Shown: piece after piece, positions 1 through 7,985 of the stretch
Position numbering within the stretch: the first letter of the stretch is position 1
How the letters are laid out: every line of letters starts with the position of its first letter
Source of the DNA: Luteimonas saliphila
Lineage (GTDB): Bacteria > Pseudomonadota > Gammaproteobacteria > Xanthomonadales > Xanthomonadaceae
Length of the DNA: 64,000 nt
NCBI RefSeq assembly: GCF_016774335.1
Contig: NZ_JAETWA010000047.1
Span: 62,001 to 126,000 of the forward strand
Direction of reading: 5' to 3'
Notes under the pieces: model-generated
What the model saw: the letters and a program-made list of their open reading frames with translations, nothing else
Told to the model about the DNA's origin: nothing
Database searches by the model: none
Program-made: the position numbers and the translations under genes

Positions 1-2122
1 CGCGTCCGCGCACCTGTTCGAAGCCCAGCTTCCAGCGCGCGTCCGCGAGGCGTACGCCCTCCAGATCCACCTCGCCGGCGATCGTCGGCCGCACGCCGTC
101 GCGCAGCGGCAGCGACATCGAGAACGTCGCCGCCACCGGACCGCTGGCCGACAGGCTGTCGAGGGTCTCCTCGATTCCGTTGCGCAGCGGGCTCTGCCGC
201 AACAGCGCCAGCAACGCGCCGGCATCGCCCGCGGGGCGCGCGCGGATCAGCAGCGGCGCGTGCCCGTAGTGCGCGAGCGTGGCCTCCACGTCCCGCACCG
301 CGACGCCAGCCACGGTGCCCGCGCCCCGCACCGCGAAACCGTCGTTGACGAAGTCGACCTCGCCATCGAAGCCCTCGACCGCAGGCCAGTCGCCATGGAA
401 CTTCACCACCGCATCCTGCAGTCGCGCATCGGCGTGGAACAGCCCGGCGTGCTGCCGGTCTCGACGCGTGCTGAAGGGCCAGTCGTCGAGATCGCCGCTG
501 ATCAGCGCGCGTCCGCCGCGCACGCGTCCGCCGACCAGCGCATCGTCGAGCCAGCGCTCGGCCGCATCCGGCATCACGTGGCGCACCCAGAACCGCTTGG
601 CCACCGTCATCTCGGCGTCGTCGACCGAGGCCGCGATATCGAGGAACGGACGGGTGCCGTCGTTCTGGAACCAGATCCCGCCATGCACGTCGGCGGCATA
701 CCCCTCGCCGGCCACGCGCAGCGACGGCGTGCCCACGCGCAGTCCCGCGCCTTCGCGCCAGCCCGCCACTTCGCCGCGCAGGCTCACCGTGTGCGGCGGC
801 CCGAACCCCGACGGCCAGTCGAAGCGCACCTGCGCCGCCGGATCCGGCTCGAAGCGGAAGCCCTGGGCGTCGCCCCAGAACGAGCCGGCGAGCCCGGCGA
901 ACCCGGGCGTGTCGCCGACGCTGGCCATGCGCAGCGCCTCGACCCGCGCGCTCGCGCGCAGGCGACCGTCGGCCTCGCGCTCGAACGCGATCTGGTGCAG
1001 CGTCGCGTCCGGCGCCGCGGCCAGCAGCCAGTTGCGCAGGCCAGGCTCCAGCCGGTCGCCGAGCGCGGCCACGGCCAGCAGCGGCCCCGCATCGATCCGC
1101 GCCGCATGCAGCGCGAACCGCTGCCCGCCCGCGACCGCGAGCCCGTCGAGCACCTGCGCTCCATCGTCGCCCGCGATGCGCAGCCGCGGCGCATCCACGC
1201 GCCAACCCTGCTCCGCCAGCTGCCAGCGCGCCTTGGCTTCGATCCGCCCGAAACGCTGCCGCGGCGGCTCGCGGCCTGCCGCGACCGCGGTACCGCGCAG
1301 CGCCACGTCCGCCAGCGCCGCGTCGACCGTGACCCGGGTGACGCGCCCCTTCCGCAACTGCAGCCACAGCTGCGCGCTGCCGGTGCCCGATTCGACCCCG
1401 ACCCCGGCGAAACGCAGCAGCGGCGCCCAGGCCCCGAGGTCCGCCCGCATCGCCGCGGCGTACGCACGCCCCTGGCCCTGGCGTCGTTCGAGGTCGATGG
1501 CAAGGTCGAGCGGCTCTGCCGCTTCGCTGATCCACGCCTGCGCCGCGGCCCGCACCCGTTCGCCACCGACCTGCAGGCGCAGGTCGATTCTCGGCAGCGT
1601 GGCCTCGAGGCCCAGCGCCGGCGCGGACACCGTCAGCCGTCCGCCGATCACCTGCAGCTCGCCCAGCGATTCCAGCGCGGCGAACGGATCCTGCGCCGGC
1701 TGCTCCGAGCCCGGGAGCCCGCGCACCTGCCAGCGGCCGTCGTCGGCGCGCTCCAGCGCCAGTTCCAGGCCGCGCAGCCGCAGCTCGGTGAACGAGCGCC
1801 CCGGCAGCAGCCCGGCGTACTGCGAGACCAGGATCTCGGCCTCGCCGATCCGCACCGCACCGGCGCCTTCGCCGATGCGCAAACCGTCCACCCGCAGCAG
1901 CGGCCCGCGTCGGGTCCATTCGGTCTCGAGCCGGTCGAACGCCACCGGCCGTCCCGCACGCTCGCCCAGCCACGCCGCGACGCGGTCGGGATGGCGCTCG
2001 GCCAGCGGCAGCAGCCGGCTCACCGCGCCCACCGCCAGCGCCGTCAGCACCAGCAGCAACGCGGCCGCATACCACGCGCCCCGGCGCGCGAGCCGCAGGC
2101 GACGGCGGAAGGGCGTGGTCAT
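1..2122 (-). CDS. yhdP: YhdP family AsmA-like envelope protein, 3' end outside the window
   Basis: The visible 707 codons begin with a short basic N-terminus (MTTPFRRRLRLARRG) and a single membrane segment (AALLLVLTALAVGAV, about residues 19-33), followed by a long AsmA-like beta-rich region. Translation stays open and coding-like to base 2, so the gene continues past the left edge; E. coli YhdP is about 1,270 residues. YhdP is known as an inner-membrane-anchored bridge-type protein that moves phospholipid toward the outer membrane. The order maf-rng-yhdP matches E. coli yhdE-rng-yhdP, which supports the call. The start is the ATG at 2122, immediately before the membrane segment. It is separated from rng by a 105-bp gap that holds a perfect inverted repeat. 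Confidence 0.85.
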   Translation of the reverse strand, partial: MTTPFRRRLRLARRGAWYAAALLLVLTALAVGAVSRLLPLAERHPDRVAAWLGERAGRPVAFDRLETEWTRRGPLLRVDGLRIGEGAGAVRIGEAEILVSQYAGLLPGRSFTELRLRGLELALERADDGRWQVRGLPGSEQPAQDPFAALESLGELQVIGGRLTVSAPALGLEATLPRIDLRLQVGGERVRAAAQAWISEAAEPLDLAIDLERRQGQGRAYAAAMRADLGAWAPLLRFAGVGVESGTGSAQLWLQLRKGRVTRVTVDAALADVALRGTAVAAGREPPRQRFGRIEAKARWQLAEQGWRVDAPRLRIAGDDGAQVLDGLAVAGGQRFALHAARIDAGPLLAVAALGDRLEPGLRNWLLAAAPDATLHQIAFEREADGRLRASARVEALRMASVGDTPGFAGLAGSFWGDAQGFRFEPDPAAQVRFDWPSGFGPPHTVSLRGEVAGWREGAGLRVGTPSLRVAGEGYAADVHGGIWFQNDGTRPFLDIAASVDDAEMTVAKRFWVRHVMPDAAERWLDDALVGGRVRGGRALISGDLDDWPFSTRRDRQHAGLFHADARLQDAVVKFHGDWPAVEGFDGEVDFVNDGFAVRGAGTVAGVAVRDVEATLAHYGHAPLLIRARPAGDAGALLALLRQSPLRNGIEETLDSLSASGPVAATFSMSLPLRDGVRPTIAGEVDLEGVRLADARWKLGFEQVRGR

Positions 2123-2144
2123 CGGCGTCGCGCCGCGCGCGACG

Positions 2145-2225
2145 CCGTGATTCGTGATTGGCGATCGGTCATTCGGAACGACGCGCACGCCCCTCCAATC
2201 ACCAATCCCGAATCACGAATCACGG
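2145..2225. repeat. 15-bp perfect inverted repeat between rng and yhdP
   Basis: Bases 2145-2159 (CCGTGATTCGTGATT) are the exact reverse complement of 2211-2225, and the right side carries further related CCAATC/CCGAATC copies. The right arm ends 2 bp from the rng stop codon. The element could form a hairpin at the end of the rng message and attenuate or protect it; its sequence belongs to the GATTC/GGGAAT-rich dispersed repeat style seen elsewhere in this window. There is no T-run, so it is not a classical terminator. Confidence 0.7.
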
Positions 2226-2227
2226 CT

Positions 2228-3715
2228 TTACAGCAGAACGACATCGAACTGTTCCTGCAGGTACTGCTCGTCCGACTGGAACCGGATCGACTTGCCCAGG
2301 AATTCCTCGAGTTCCGCGACCGCGGGGGATTCCTCGTCGGTGATCCGCGCCACCACCTTGGGCGAGGCGATCACCAGCAGCCGCTCGGCCTCGAACTGGC
2401 GCACCGCGCGCACGATCTCGCGGAAGATCTCGTAGGTCACCGTTTCCGGCGTCTTCACCATGCCGCGGCCGCTGCACGCGTTGCAGGTCTCGCTGAGCTG
2501 GCGCTGCAGGCTGTCGACCGTGCGCTTGCGGGTCATCTCCACCAGGCCCAGCGGCGAGAAGTCGTAGACCGTGGTCTTGGCGTGGTCCTTGGCCAGCGAT
2601 TTCTCCAGCGTGCGCAGCACCTGGCGGCGGTGTTCCTCGTCGACCATGTCGATGAAGTCGATGATGATGATCCCGCCCAGGTTGCGCAGCCGCAGCTGGC
2701 GCGCCACCGCCTGCGCCGCCTCGAGGTTGGTGCGGTACACCGTCTCCTCGAGGTTGCGCTGGCCGAGGAACGAACCGGTGTTGACGTCGACCGTGGTCAT
2801 CGCCTCGGTCTGGTCGATCACCAGGTAGCCGCCGGATTTCAGCGGCACCTGTTTGTCCAGCGCGCGCTGGATTTCGTCCTCGACCCCGTACAGGTCGAAG
2901 ATCGGACGGTTGCCGGTGTACAGCTCGATGCGCTCGGCCAGCACCGGCATGTACTTGGCGACGAAGGCCTGCAGCCGGTCGAAGGTCTCGCGCGAATCGA
3001 CCTTCACCTTTTCCACGTCCTTGCGGATCAGGTCGCGCACCGCGCGCAGCGGCAGGCTCAGGTCCTCGTAGATGCAGGTCTGCACCGCGGCCTCGCGCGC
3101 GCGCCGGCCGATGATGTTCCACACCCGCGACAGGTAGGCCAGGTCCTCGGCGAGCGCCTCGGCCGGCTGGCCCTCGGCATTGGTGCGCACGATGTAGCCC
3201 AGCTGCGCCTCGGGCAGCGACTGCTCCGCCACCAGGCCCTTGAGCCGCGTGCGCTCGGCCTCGTCCTCGATCCGCGCCGAGACGCCGATCACCCGCGACT
3301 GCGGCAGCAGCACCAGGTAGCGCGACGGGATGCTCAGCTGCGTGGTCAGGCGCGCGCCCTTGCTGCCGATCGGATCCTTCACCACCTGCACTATCACTTC
3401 CTGGCCGTCGCGCAACAGCTCGGTCACCGGGCGCACCGGCTGCGGCACCGGCGGCAGGGCGTCGTCGTCCTCGGATTCGGGCTGGTTGGGCCGGATCACG
3501 TCGTTGGCGTGCAGGAACGCGGTGCGCTCCAGGCCGATATCGACGAACGCCGCCTGCATCCCCGGCATCACCCGCTGCACCGTGCCCTTGTAGATGTTGC
3601 CGACCACGCCGCGGCGCCAGCCGCGCTCGATGTGCAGCTCCTGCAGCATGCCGTTCTCGACCACCGCCACGCGGGTTTCGCGCGGGGTGACGTTGACCAG
3701 GATCTCCTCGGACAT
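2228..3715 (-). CDS. rng: Ribonuclease G
   Basis: A 495-residue endoribonuclease of the RNase E/G family, close to the 489 residues of E. coli RNase G. It lacks the long C-terminal degradosome scaffold of RNase E. An S1-like RNA-binding region occupies about residues 38-125 (GNIYKGTVQRVMPGMQAAFV). The catalytic region has the magnesium-binding aspartates D310 (VDVNTGSF) and D353 (IIIDFIDM), and the zinc-link CNAC pair is C411/C414. The family acts in 16S rRNA 5' maturation and mRNA decay. The ATG at 3715 overlaps the maf stop (TGATG), so the two are probably translationally coupled. Confidence 0.97.
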   Translation of the reverse strand: MSEEILVNVTPRETRVAVVENGMLQELHIERGWRRGVVGNIYKGTVQRVMPGMQAAFVDIGLERTAFLHANDVIRPNQPESEDDDALPPVPQPVRPVTELLRDGQEVIVQVVKDPIGSKGARLTTQLSIPSRYLVLLPQSRVIGVSARIEDEAERTRLKGLVAEQSLPEAQLGYIVRTNAEGQPAEALAEDLAYLSRVWNIIGRRAREAAVQTCIYEDLSLPLRAVRDLIRKDVEKVKVDSRETFDRLQAFVAKYMPVLAERIELYTGNRPIFDLYGVEDEIQRALDKQVPLKSGGYLVIDQTEAMTTVDVNTGSFLGQRNLEETVYRTNLEAAQAVARQLRLRNLGGIIIIDFIDMVDEEHRRQVLRTLEKSLAKDHAKTTVYDFSPLGLVEMTRKRTVDSLQRQLSETCNACSGRGMVKTPETVTYEIFREIVRAVRQFEAERLLVIASPKVVARITDEESPAVAELEEFLGKSIRFQSDEQYLQEQFDVVLL

Positions 3716-4353
3716 CAGCGCGCCGCTCCCGTACCCGCCTGCGCGGCGTCCGCCGACGCCGGGGACCGATCCCGACCGACGAACCCGGTCGCGAGCCCGA
3801 AGCCCTTCAGCAGCATCGCCGTCTCGTGCAGGGGCAGGCCCATCACGCCCGAATAGCTGCCGTCGAGGCGGGTGACGAAGCGTTCCGCGCCGCCCTGGAT
3901 GGCGTAAGCGCCGGCGCGGCCCATCGGTTCGCCGCTGGCGACGTAGGCTGCGATCTCGTCATCCTCCAGGGTCGCGAAGGTCACCTGCGAGCGGCTCACC
4001 GCCTGCGCCTCGCGCCCGCCCGAGACCAGGCTGACGGCCGAGACCACGGCGTGGCTGCGGCCCGACAGCGCCCGCAGCATGTCGGCGGCATCGCGCACGT
4101 CGCGCGGCTTGCCGAACACCCGATCGTCGAGCACCACCTCGGTGTCCGCGCCCAGCACCACCGCCCCGGGCACGGCCACCATCGCCAGCAGCCCCGCCCC
4201 CGCCTTCTCGCGGGCCACGCGGCGCACGTAGTCCTCCGGCGGCTCGCCGGGCGCGCGCTCCTCGGGAACGTCCACCTCGATCACGCCGAAGAGCACGCCG
4301 AGGCGCGCCAGGAGTTCGCGCCGGCGCGGCGATTGGGAGGCCAGATGCAACAT
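3715..4353 (-). CDS. maf: Maf family nucleoside triphosphate pyrophosphatase
   Basis: A 212-residue Maf protein. The N-terminal signature [16 protein letters not shown] and the ADTEVVLD segment (catalytic Asp region) are intact, as are GKP and [10 protein letters not shown]. Maf proteins hydrolyse dTTP/UTP or modified nucleotides to monophosphates, a house-cleaning role. Its position before rng, as in E. coli where yhdE precedes rng, points to the YhdE (dTTP/UTP) branch rather than YceF, but substrate is inferred from synteny. It is the first gene of the maf-rng-yhdP set visible here. The C-terminal tail of about 20 residues after GRDRSPASA is low-complexity. Confidence 0.95.
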   Translation of the reverse strand: MLHLASQSPRRRELLARLGVLFGVIEVDVPEERAPGEPPEDYVRRVAREKAGAGLLAMVAVPGAVVLGADTEVVLDDRVFGKPRDVRDAADMLRALSGRSHAVVSAVSLVSGGREAQAVSRSQVTFATLEDDEIAAYVASGEPMGRAGAYAIQGGAERFVTRLDGSYSGVMGLPLHETAMLLKGFGLATGFVGRDRSPASADAAQAGTGAAR

Positions 4354-4475
4354 GGGACAAGGATACCCGCGGGGGGTCGCGTGCCGGCCGAACCCGGACC
4401 CGTAACCCCGTTCAGGCTCACGGGCCGTTCACCGGATCCTGACGACCCTTCCCCCAGCCACTCCCGGAGTTCGAC

Positions 4476-5213
4476 ATGATTCGCCCCGCCGCTTCCCTGC
4501 TGCTCGCTTCCACCCTCGCCCTGGGCGCCCTCGTGATGACCAACGCCAACGCGCAAACCCCCGCCCCCGCCATCGCCTCGAGCGACGGCACCCTGCTGTC
4601 GGTCTCGGCCCACGCCGAGGCCAGCCGCGTGCCCGACGTGGCCAGCCTGTCCACCGGCGTGGTCACCCAGGCCGCCGACGCCAACGCCGCGCTCAAGGCC
4701 AACTCCGCCGAGATGGCCAAGGTGGTCGCCGCGATCAAGGCCGCCGGCATCGCCGAGCGCGACGTGCAGACCAGCGGCATCAGCATCCAGCCGCAGTACC
4801 GCTACGCCGAGAATCAACCGCCGACGATCACCGGCTACCAGGCCAGCAACACCGTCAACATCAAGGTGCGCGACATCGCCCGGCTGGGCGACGTGCTCGA
4901 CGCGCTGGTGGTCAGCGGCGCCAACCAGGTGAACGGCCCCAGCTTCGAGATCGACAAGCCCGAGGCCGCCTACGACGAAGCCCGCCAGTCCGCGCTGAAG
5001 CTGGCGCAGGCGCGCGCCGACATGTACGCCAAGTCGCTGGGCCTGCGCGTGCGTCGGATCGTGAGCATCAGTGAAGGCGGCGGCTTCCAGCCGCCGATGC
5101 CGATGATGGTGAAGGTGCAGGCGATGGACGCGCGCATGGAATCGGCCCCGGTGTCGCCGGGCGAGACCACGCTCGGCGCCAACCTCGACGTCGTGTTCGA
5201 GCTCGGGAGGTAA
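4476..5213 (+). CDS. SIMPL-domain (DUF541, YggE-like) exported protein
   Basis: A 245-residue protein with a clear signal peptide (hydrophobic LLLASTLALGALVM, cleavage likely after NANAQ near residue 28). A SIMPL/DUF541 domain spans about residues 38-243, including SVSAHAEASRVPDVASLSTGV and the region DVQTSGISIQPQYRY. Family members are periplasmic or outer-membrane proteins; E. coli YggE is linked to oxidative stress relief, but the biochemical activity is not established. The stop is followed after 5 bp by a small ORF whose ribosome-binding site (GGGAGG) lies inside the end of this gene. Confidence 0.9.
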   Translation: MIRPAASLLLASTLALGALVMTNANAQTPAPAIASSDGTLLSVSAHAEASRVPDVASLSTGVVTQAADANAALKANSAEMAKVVAAIKAAGIAERDVQTSGISIQPQYRYAENQPPTITGYQASNTVNIKVRDIARLGDVLDALVVSGANQVNGPSFEIDKPEAAYDEARQSALKLAQARADMYAKSLGLRVRRIVSISEGGGFQPPMPMMVKVQAMDARMESAPVSPGETTLGANLDVVFELGR

Positions 5214-5218
5214 ACCAC

Positions 5219-5386
5219 ATGCACAGGACACCCGACCGCCGCGAGGAGCGCTCCGGCTATCCCGAGAAGCAACCCCTCGACGGCGAGGACGCCCGCAAGA
5301 CCGGCCCGCAGAAGAAGCCCGACCCCGACGAGGGCGGGCTGGACCGCGCACCGGAGCAGGACGGGACGAACGAAGAGGCGGAATGA
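5219..5386 (+). CDS. Small hydrophilic protein, 55 residues, coupled to the SIMPL gene
   Basis: An ATG-initiated ORF of 56 codons starting 5 bp after the SIMPL gene stop, with GGGAGG at 5205-5210 as ribosome-binding site. The predicted peptide is highly charged (MHRTPDRREERSGYPEKQ at its start), rich in Asp, Glu, Lys, Pro and Gly, with no cysteine, membrane segment or recognised domain. It is probably intrinsically disordered. Codon use is GC-biased like its neighbours, which together with the tight spacing supports translation. I do not recognise the family; a stress-related or chaperone-like role would be a guess. Confidence 0.6.
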   Translation: MHRTPDRREERSGYPEKQPLDGEDARKTGPQKKPDPDEGGLDRAPEQDGTNEEAE

Positions 5387-5730
5387 GCCCGGTTCCTGAG
5401 GAGCCGGCGCGGCGGCGGCGGTCCAATGGGTGCAAAGACGCCAGTCCGCTGGCGCCAGCCAGTGCAGGCGGATGCGGCCTCGTACTGCATCCACCCGGAG
5501 CGGGTATCGAAACCTGCTGCTCGGGCCTGGTGTAGCGGGTGGAGATCGCACCCTTGCGCCTCGATGCCGGCCCACCTCCAACCTGCCGAGGCACCGGGGC
5601 GCCCATTGCACCCGATGGGCCTGTCTCTACCCGGCAAGCCATGATTCCCTGACGATCGCGACTTGCCTACCGCACTCGCACCGCCACGCGATCACAGCCA
5701 GGAACGCGCCGCGCGCTTCGCGGAAAGGCG
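5387..5730. other. 344-bp intergenic region with no supported gene
   Basis: No reading frame here has a convincing start, codon bias or family match. A weak hairpin at 5389-5407 (CCGGTTCC, loop TGA, GGAGCCGG) begins 3 bp after the small ORF stop and could terminate the SIMPL transcript, but it lacks a T-run. The rest has mixed composition, less regular in third-position GC than the flanking genes, and may be decayed sequence. Confidence 0.5.
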
Positions 5731-6324
5731 CTAGTCGCCGGCCGCAGGAGCCTCCAGCTCCAGCCCCAGCCGTCCCCGCACCGCCGCTTCCAGCGCCGGG
5801 CTCGTGAGTCCGGCCGACTTCCCGAACGCCAGCGCTTCGACCGGGCCCATCGCGCCCGATCGCGCCGCGCCGATCGCCAGCAGGGCACCGGCGCGGTTGG
5901 CCGAAGCGCAGTGCACCAGCACCGTGCCTTCAGCGCCTTCGAGGAGCTGCCAGAGCGCTGCGGCGTTGGCATCGGACAGGTCGCTTGCGCCGGCCACCGG
6001 GATCGCGTGGTAGGCCATGCCCGCGCCGGTCACTTCGGCGCGGGCGTCGCGGCCCTGCATTTCTGCCTCGGGCCGCAGGTTGACCACCGTCGCCACGCCG
6101 TCGTCCGCCAGCCGATGCCAGTCGGCCGCGGCGGGCTGTCCGGCGGTGAGCAGGCCCGGGCGCGGCGCGCGCAGGCCGGGGATGGCCTGCGGCACGACGG
6201 CGGTGTTGGCCGCGCCGGCCACCGGCGTCGGCGAGGTGGCGCAGCCGGCGGCGAGCGTGGCGACGGCGAAACAGGCGGCCAGGGCGGCGATGCGCGGCAT
6301 GGTCGTGGACAGGGACGGGGGCAT
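5731..6324 (-). CDS. DUF442 dual-specificity-phosphatase-like exported protein, possible lipoprotein
   Basis: A 197-residue protein. The start at 6324 is chosen because GGAG lies 7 bp upstream; an alternative ATG at 6300 has no such site. A hydrophobic leader ends in LAAGC (Cys28), a possible lipobox. The core is a DUF442 (TIGR01244-type) fold with VVNLRPEAE and a phosphatase-like loop VHCASANRAG, nucleophile Cys139 and Arg144. In Blh-type proteins this domain is fused to a metallo-beta-lactamase fold; here it is separate but divergently adjacent to such a gene at 6421. A role in sulfur or sulfide handling is inferred from that pairing only. Confidence 0.8.
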   Translation of the reverse strand: MPPSLSTTMPRIAALAACFAVATLAAGCATSPTPVAGAANTAVVPQAIPGLRAPRPGLLTAGQPAAADWHRLADDGVATVVNLRPEAEMQGRDARAEVTGAGMAYHAIPVAGASDLSDANAAALWQLLEGAEGTVLVHCASANRAGALLAIGAARSGAMGPVEALAFGKSAGLTSPALEAAVRGRLGLELEAPAAGD

Positions 6325-6420
6325 GGAAATGCTCCGCGGCGGACGGACCTCCACTTTACGCTTCCCGAATGCGGCGCGTGAAAGCATCGGCCGCTCCCGA
6401 TACCGTCGCCCGTCGCCGCC

Positions 6421-7284
6421 ATGACACCCCGCGTCACCCCGTTCTTCCACGAGCCCAGCAGCACCTGGAGCTACGTGGTGTCCGATCCGGGCACGCGCCA
6501 GGCGGCGATCGTCGATCCGGTGCTGGACTTCGACGCGGCCTCGGGCCGCACCGGCACCGGTTCGGCCCGGGCGCTGCTCGACCACGTGCAGGGCGCCGGC
6601 CTGGACGTGCGCTGGCTTCTCGAGACGCACGCCCACGCCGACCACCTCTCCGCCAGCCACTGGCTCAAGGGCCACCTGCCGGCGGCCACGCTGGCGATCG
6701 GCGAAGGCATCCGCACGGTGCAGGCGCGGTTCGCGCGGATGTTCAACCTGGGCGGCGATTTCCCGGTGGACGGCTCGCAGTTCGACCAGCTGTTCGCCGA
6801 TGGCGAGGCGTTCACGGTGGGTGGTATCGGCGCGCACGTGATCGCGGTGCCGGGACACACCAGCGACAGCTGCGCCTACCTGGTGGGCGATGCGCTGTTC
6901 ACCGGCGATTCGCTGTTCATGCCCGACGGCGGCACCGCGCGTTGCGATTTTCCCGGCGGCAGCGCGGCGCAGCTGTTCCGTTCGATCCAGCGGCTGTACG
7001 CCCTGCCCGAGGCCACCCGCGTGTTCGTCTGCCACGACCACGGGCCGGATGGCCGGGACGTGGCCTGCGAGACCAGCATCGGCGCGCAGAAGCGCGGCAA
7101 CATCCACGTGCGCGCGGATACGACCGAAGGAGACTTCGTGGCCGTGCGCGAGGCGCGCGACCGCACGCTGGAGATGCCGGCGCTGATCCTGCCGGCGGTG
7201 CAGGTGAACATCCGCGCCGGCGCCCTGCCCGAGCCCGAAGACAACGGCGTGCGCTACCTGCGGATTCCGCTCGATACGCTGTGA
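6421..7284 (+). CDS. MBL-fold metallohydrolase, persulfide dioxygenase (ETHE1/Blh)-like
   Basis: A 287-residue metallo-beta-lactamase-fold protein. The metal motif THAHADH has His70, His72, Asp74 and His75, followed by VPGHTSDS, GDSLFMPD and CHDHG, the pattern of glyoxalase II-like and ETHE1-like enzymes. ETHE1 enzymes oxidise glutathione persulfide with iron; Blh proteins act in hydrogen sulfide detoxification. The DXXHTSDS type of loop and the length fit this subgroup better than true glyoxalase II (about 250 residues with a C-terminal helical domain). It is divergent from the DUF442 gene with 96 bp between starts, so they may share a control region. Substrate is inferred. Confidence 0.85.
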   Translation: MTPRVTPFFHEPSSTWSYVVSDPGTRQAAIVDPVLDFDAASGRTGTGSARALLDHVQGAGLDVRWLLETHAHADHLSASHWLKGHLPAATLAIGEGIRTVQARFARMFNLGGDFPVDGSQFDQLFADGEAFTVGGIGAHVIAVPGHTSDSCAYLVGDALFTGDSLFMPDGGTARCDFPGGSAAQLFRSIQRLYALPEATRVFVCHDHGPDGRDVACETSIGAQKRGNIHVRADTTEGDFVAVREARDRTLEMPALILPAVQVNIRAGALPEPEDNGVRYLRIPLDTL

Positions 7285-7414
7285 GCATGGTGGCGCGGGG
7301 GCGGGCGGCGGTTCGCAGGGTTGCACGGCGCGGCAGGCGGCCACTGCGCGGCGTGGCGACGCGGCGTTCGCGCGGGGCGCGGCATGCTGTGCCTCCTGCC
7401 ACACGGAGATCGCG

Positions 7415-7972
7415 ATGAAGCCTGTCCGCAAGCGCGCATTCCCGGTCGACCGGGTGCGGCGTTTCCTCGAACCCGGGCCGGTGCTGCTGCTGTGCACGCA
7501 ATGGAAGGACGAGCGTGCGCTGATGACGCTGGGCTGGCACATGATGCTCGGCTACGACCTTGTGGGCACCTACATCTGGGACGCCAACCGCAGCCATGCG
7601 CTGGCGCGCCGCAGCCGCGAATGCACCCTCAACCTGCCCACGGCCGGCCTGCTGGACACGGTGGTGGGCATCGGCAACTGTTCCAGCCGCGAGGTCGACA
7701 AGTTCGAGCGTTTCGGCCTGGACGCGGCGCCGTCGCGGCAGGTGGCCGCGCCGGGCGTCGCGCAATGCCACGCCATCCTGGAATGCACGCTGCACGAAAC
7801 GCGCATCACCCGCGACTACCCGTTGTTCGTGTGGCGGGTGGCGCAGGCGCGCGCGGCGGCGGCGCCGAAGCTGCCGCGCACGGTGCACTATCGCGGCGAG
7901 GGCCGGTTCATGGTGTCGGGCGACGAGGTGTCGCGCCGTCGGCTGTTCCGGCCGGACATGCTCGAACAGTGA
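7415..7972 (+). CDS. Flavin reductase-like (FMN-binding split-barrel) protein
   Basis: A 185-residue protein without signal peptide. The region VLLLCTQWKDERALMTLGW and the later NRSHALARRSRECTLNLP match the flavin-reductase-like split-barrel family, in which Thr/Ser and backbone contacts bind FMN; the segment EVDKFERFGLD is also typical. The natural substrate cannot be told from sequence. A good ribosome-binding site (GGAG, 6 bp before the ATG) supports the start. The next gene begins 13 bp after its stop with its own GGAG, so the two are probably co-transcribed. Confidence 0.8.
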   Translation: MKPVRKRAFPVDRVRRFLEPGPVLLLCTQWKDERALMTLGWHMMLGYDLVGTYIWDANRSHALARRSRECTLNLPTAGLLDTVVGIGNCSSREVDKFERFGLDAAPSRQVAAPGVAQCHAILECTLHETRITRDYPLFVWRVAQARAAAAPKLPRTVHYRGEGRFMVSGDEVSRRRLFRPDMLEQ

Positions 7973-7985
7973 GCACGGAGCCGCG

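Noticed and set aside
260..3856. Open frame of about 1,200 codons on the plus strand opposite yhdP and rng.
   Set aside because: It is Arg/His/Gln-rich, has no domain, and lies antisense to two clear genes; long antisense frames are expected at this GC content.
6325..7542. Extension of the DUF442 gene to a 600-codon frame.
   Set aside because: The added part is antisense to the MBL-fold gene and the flavin-reductase-like gene; the true start has its own ribosome-binding site.
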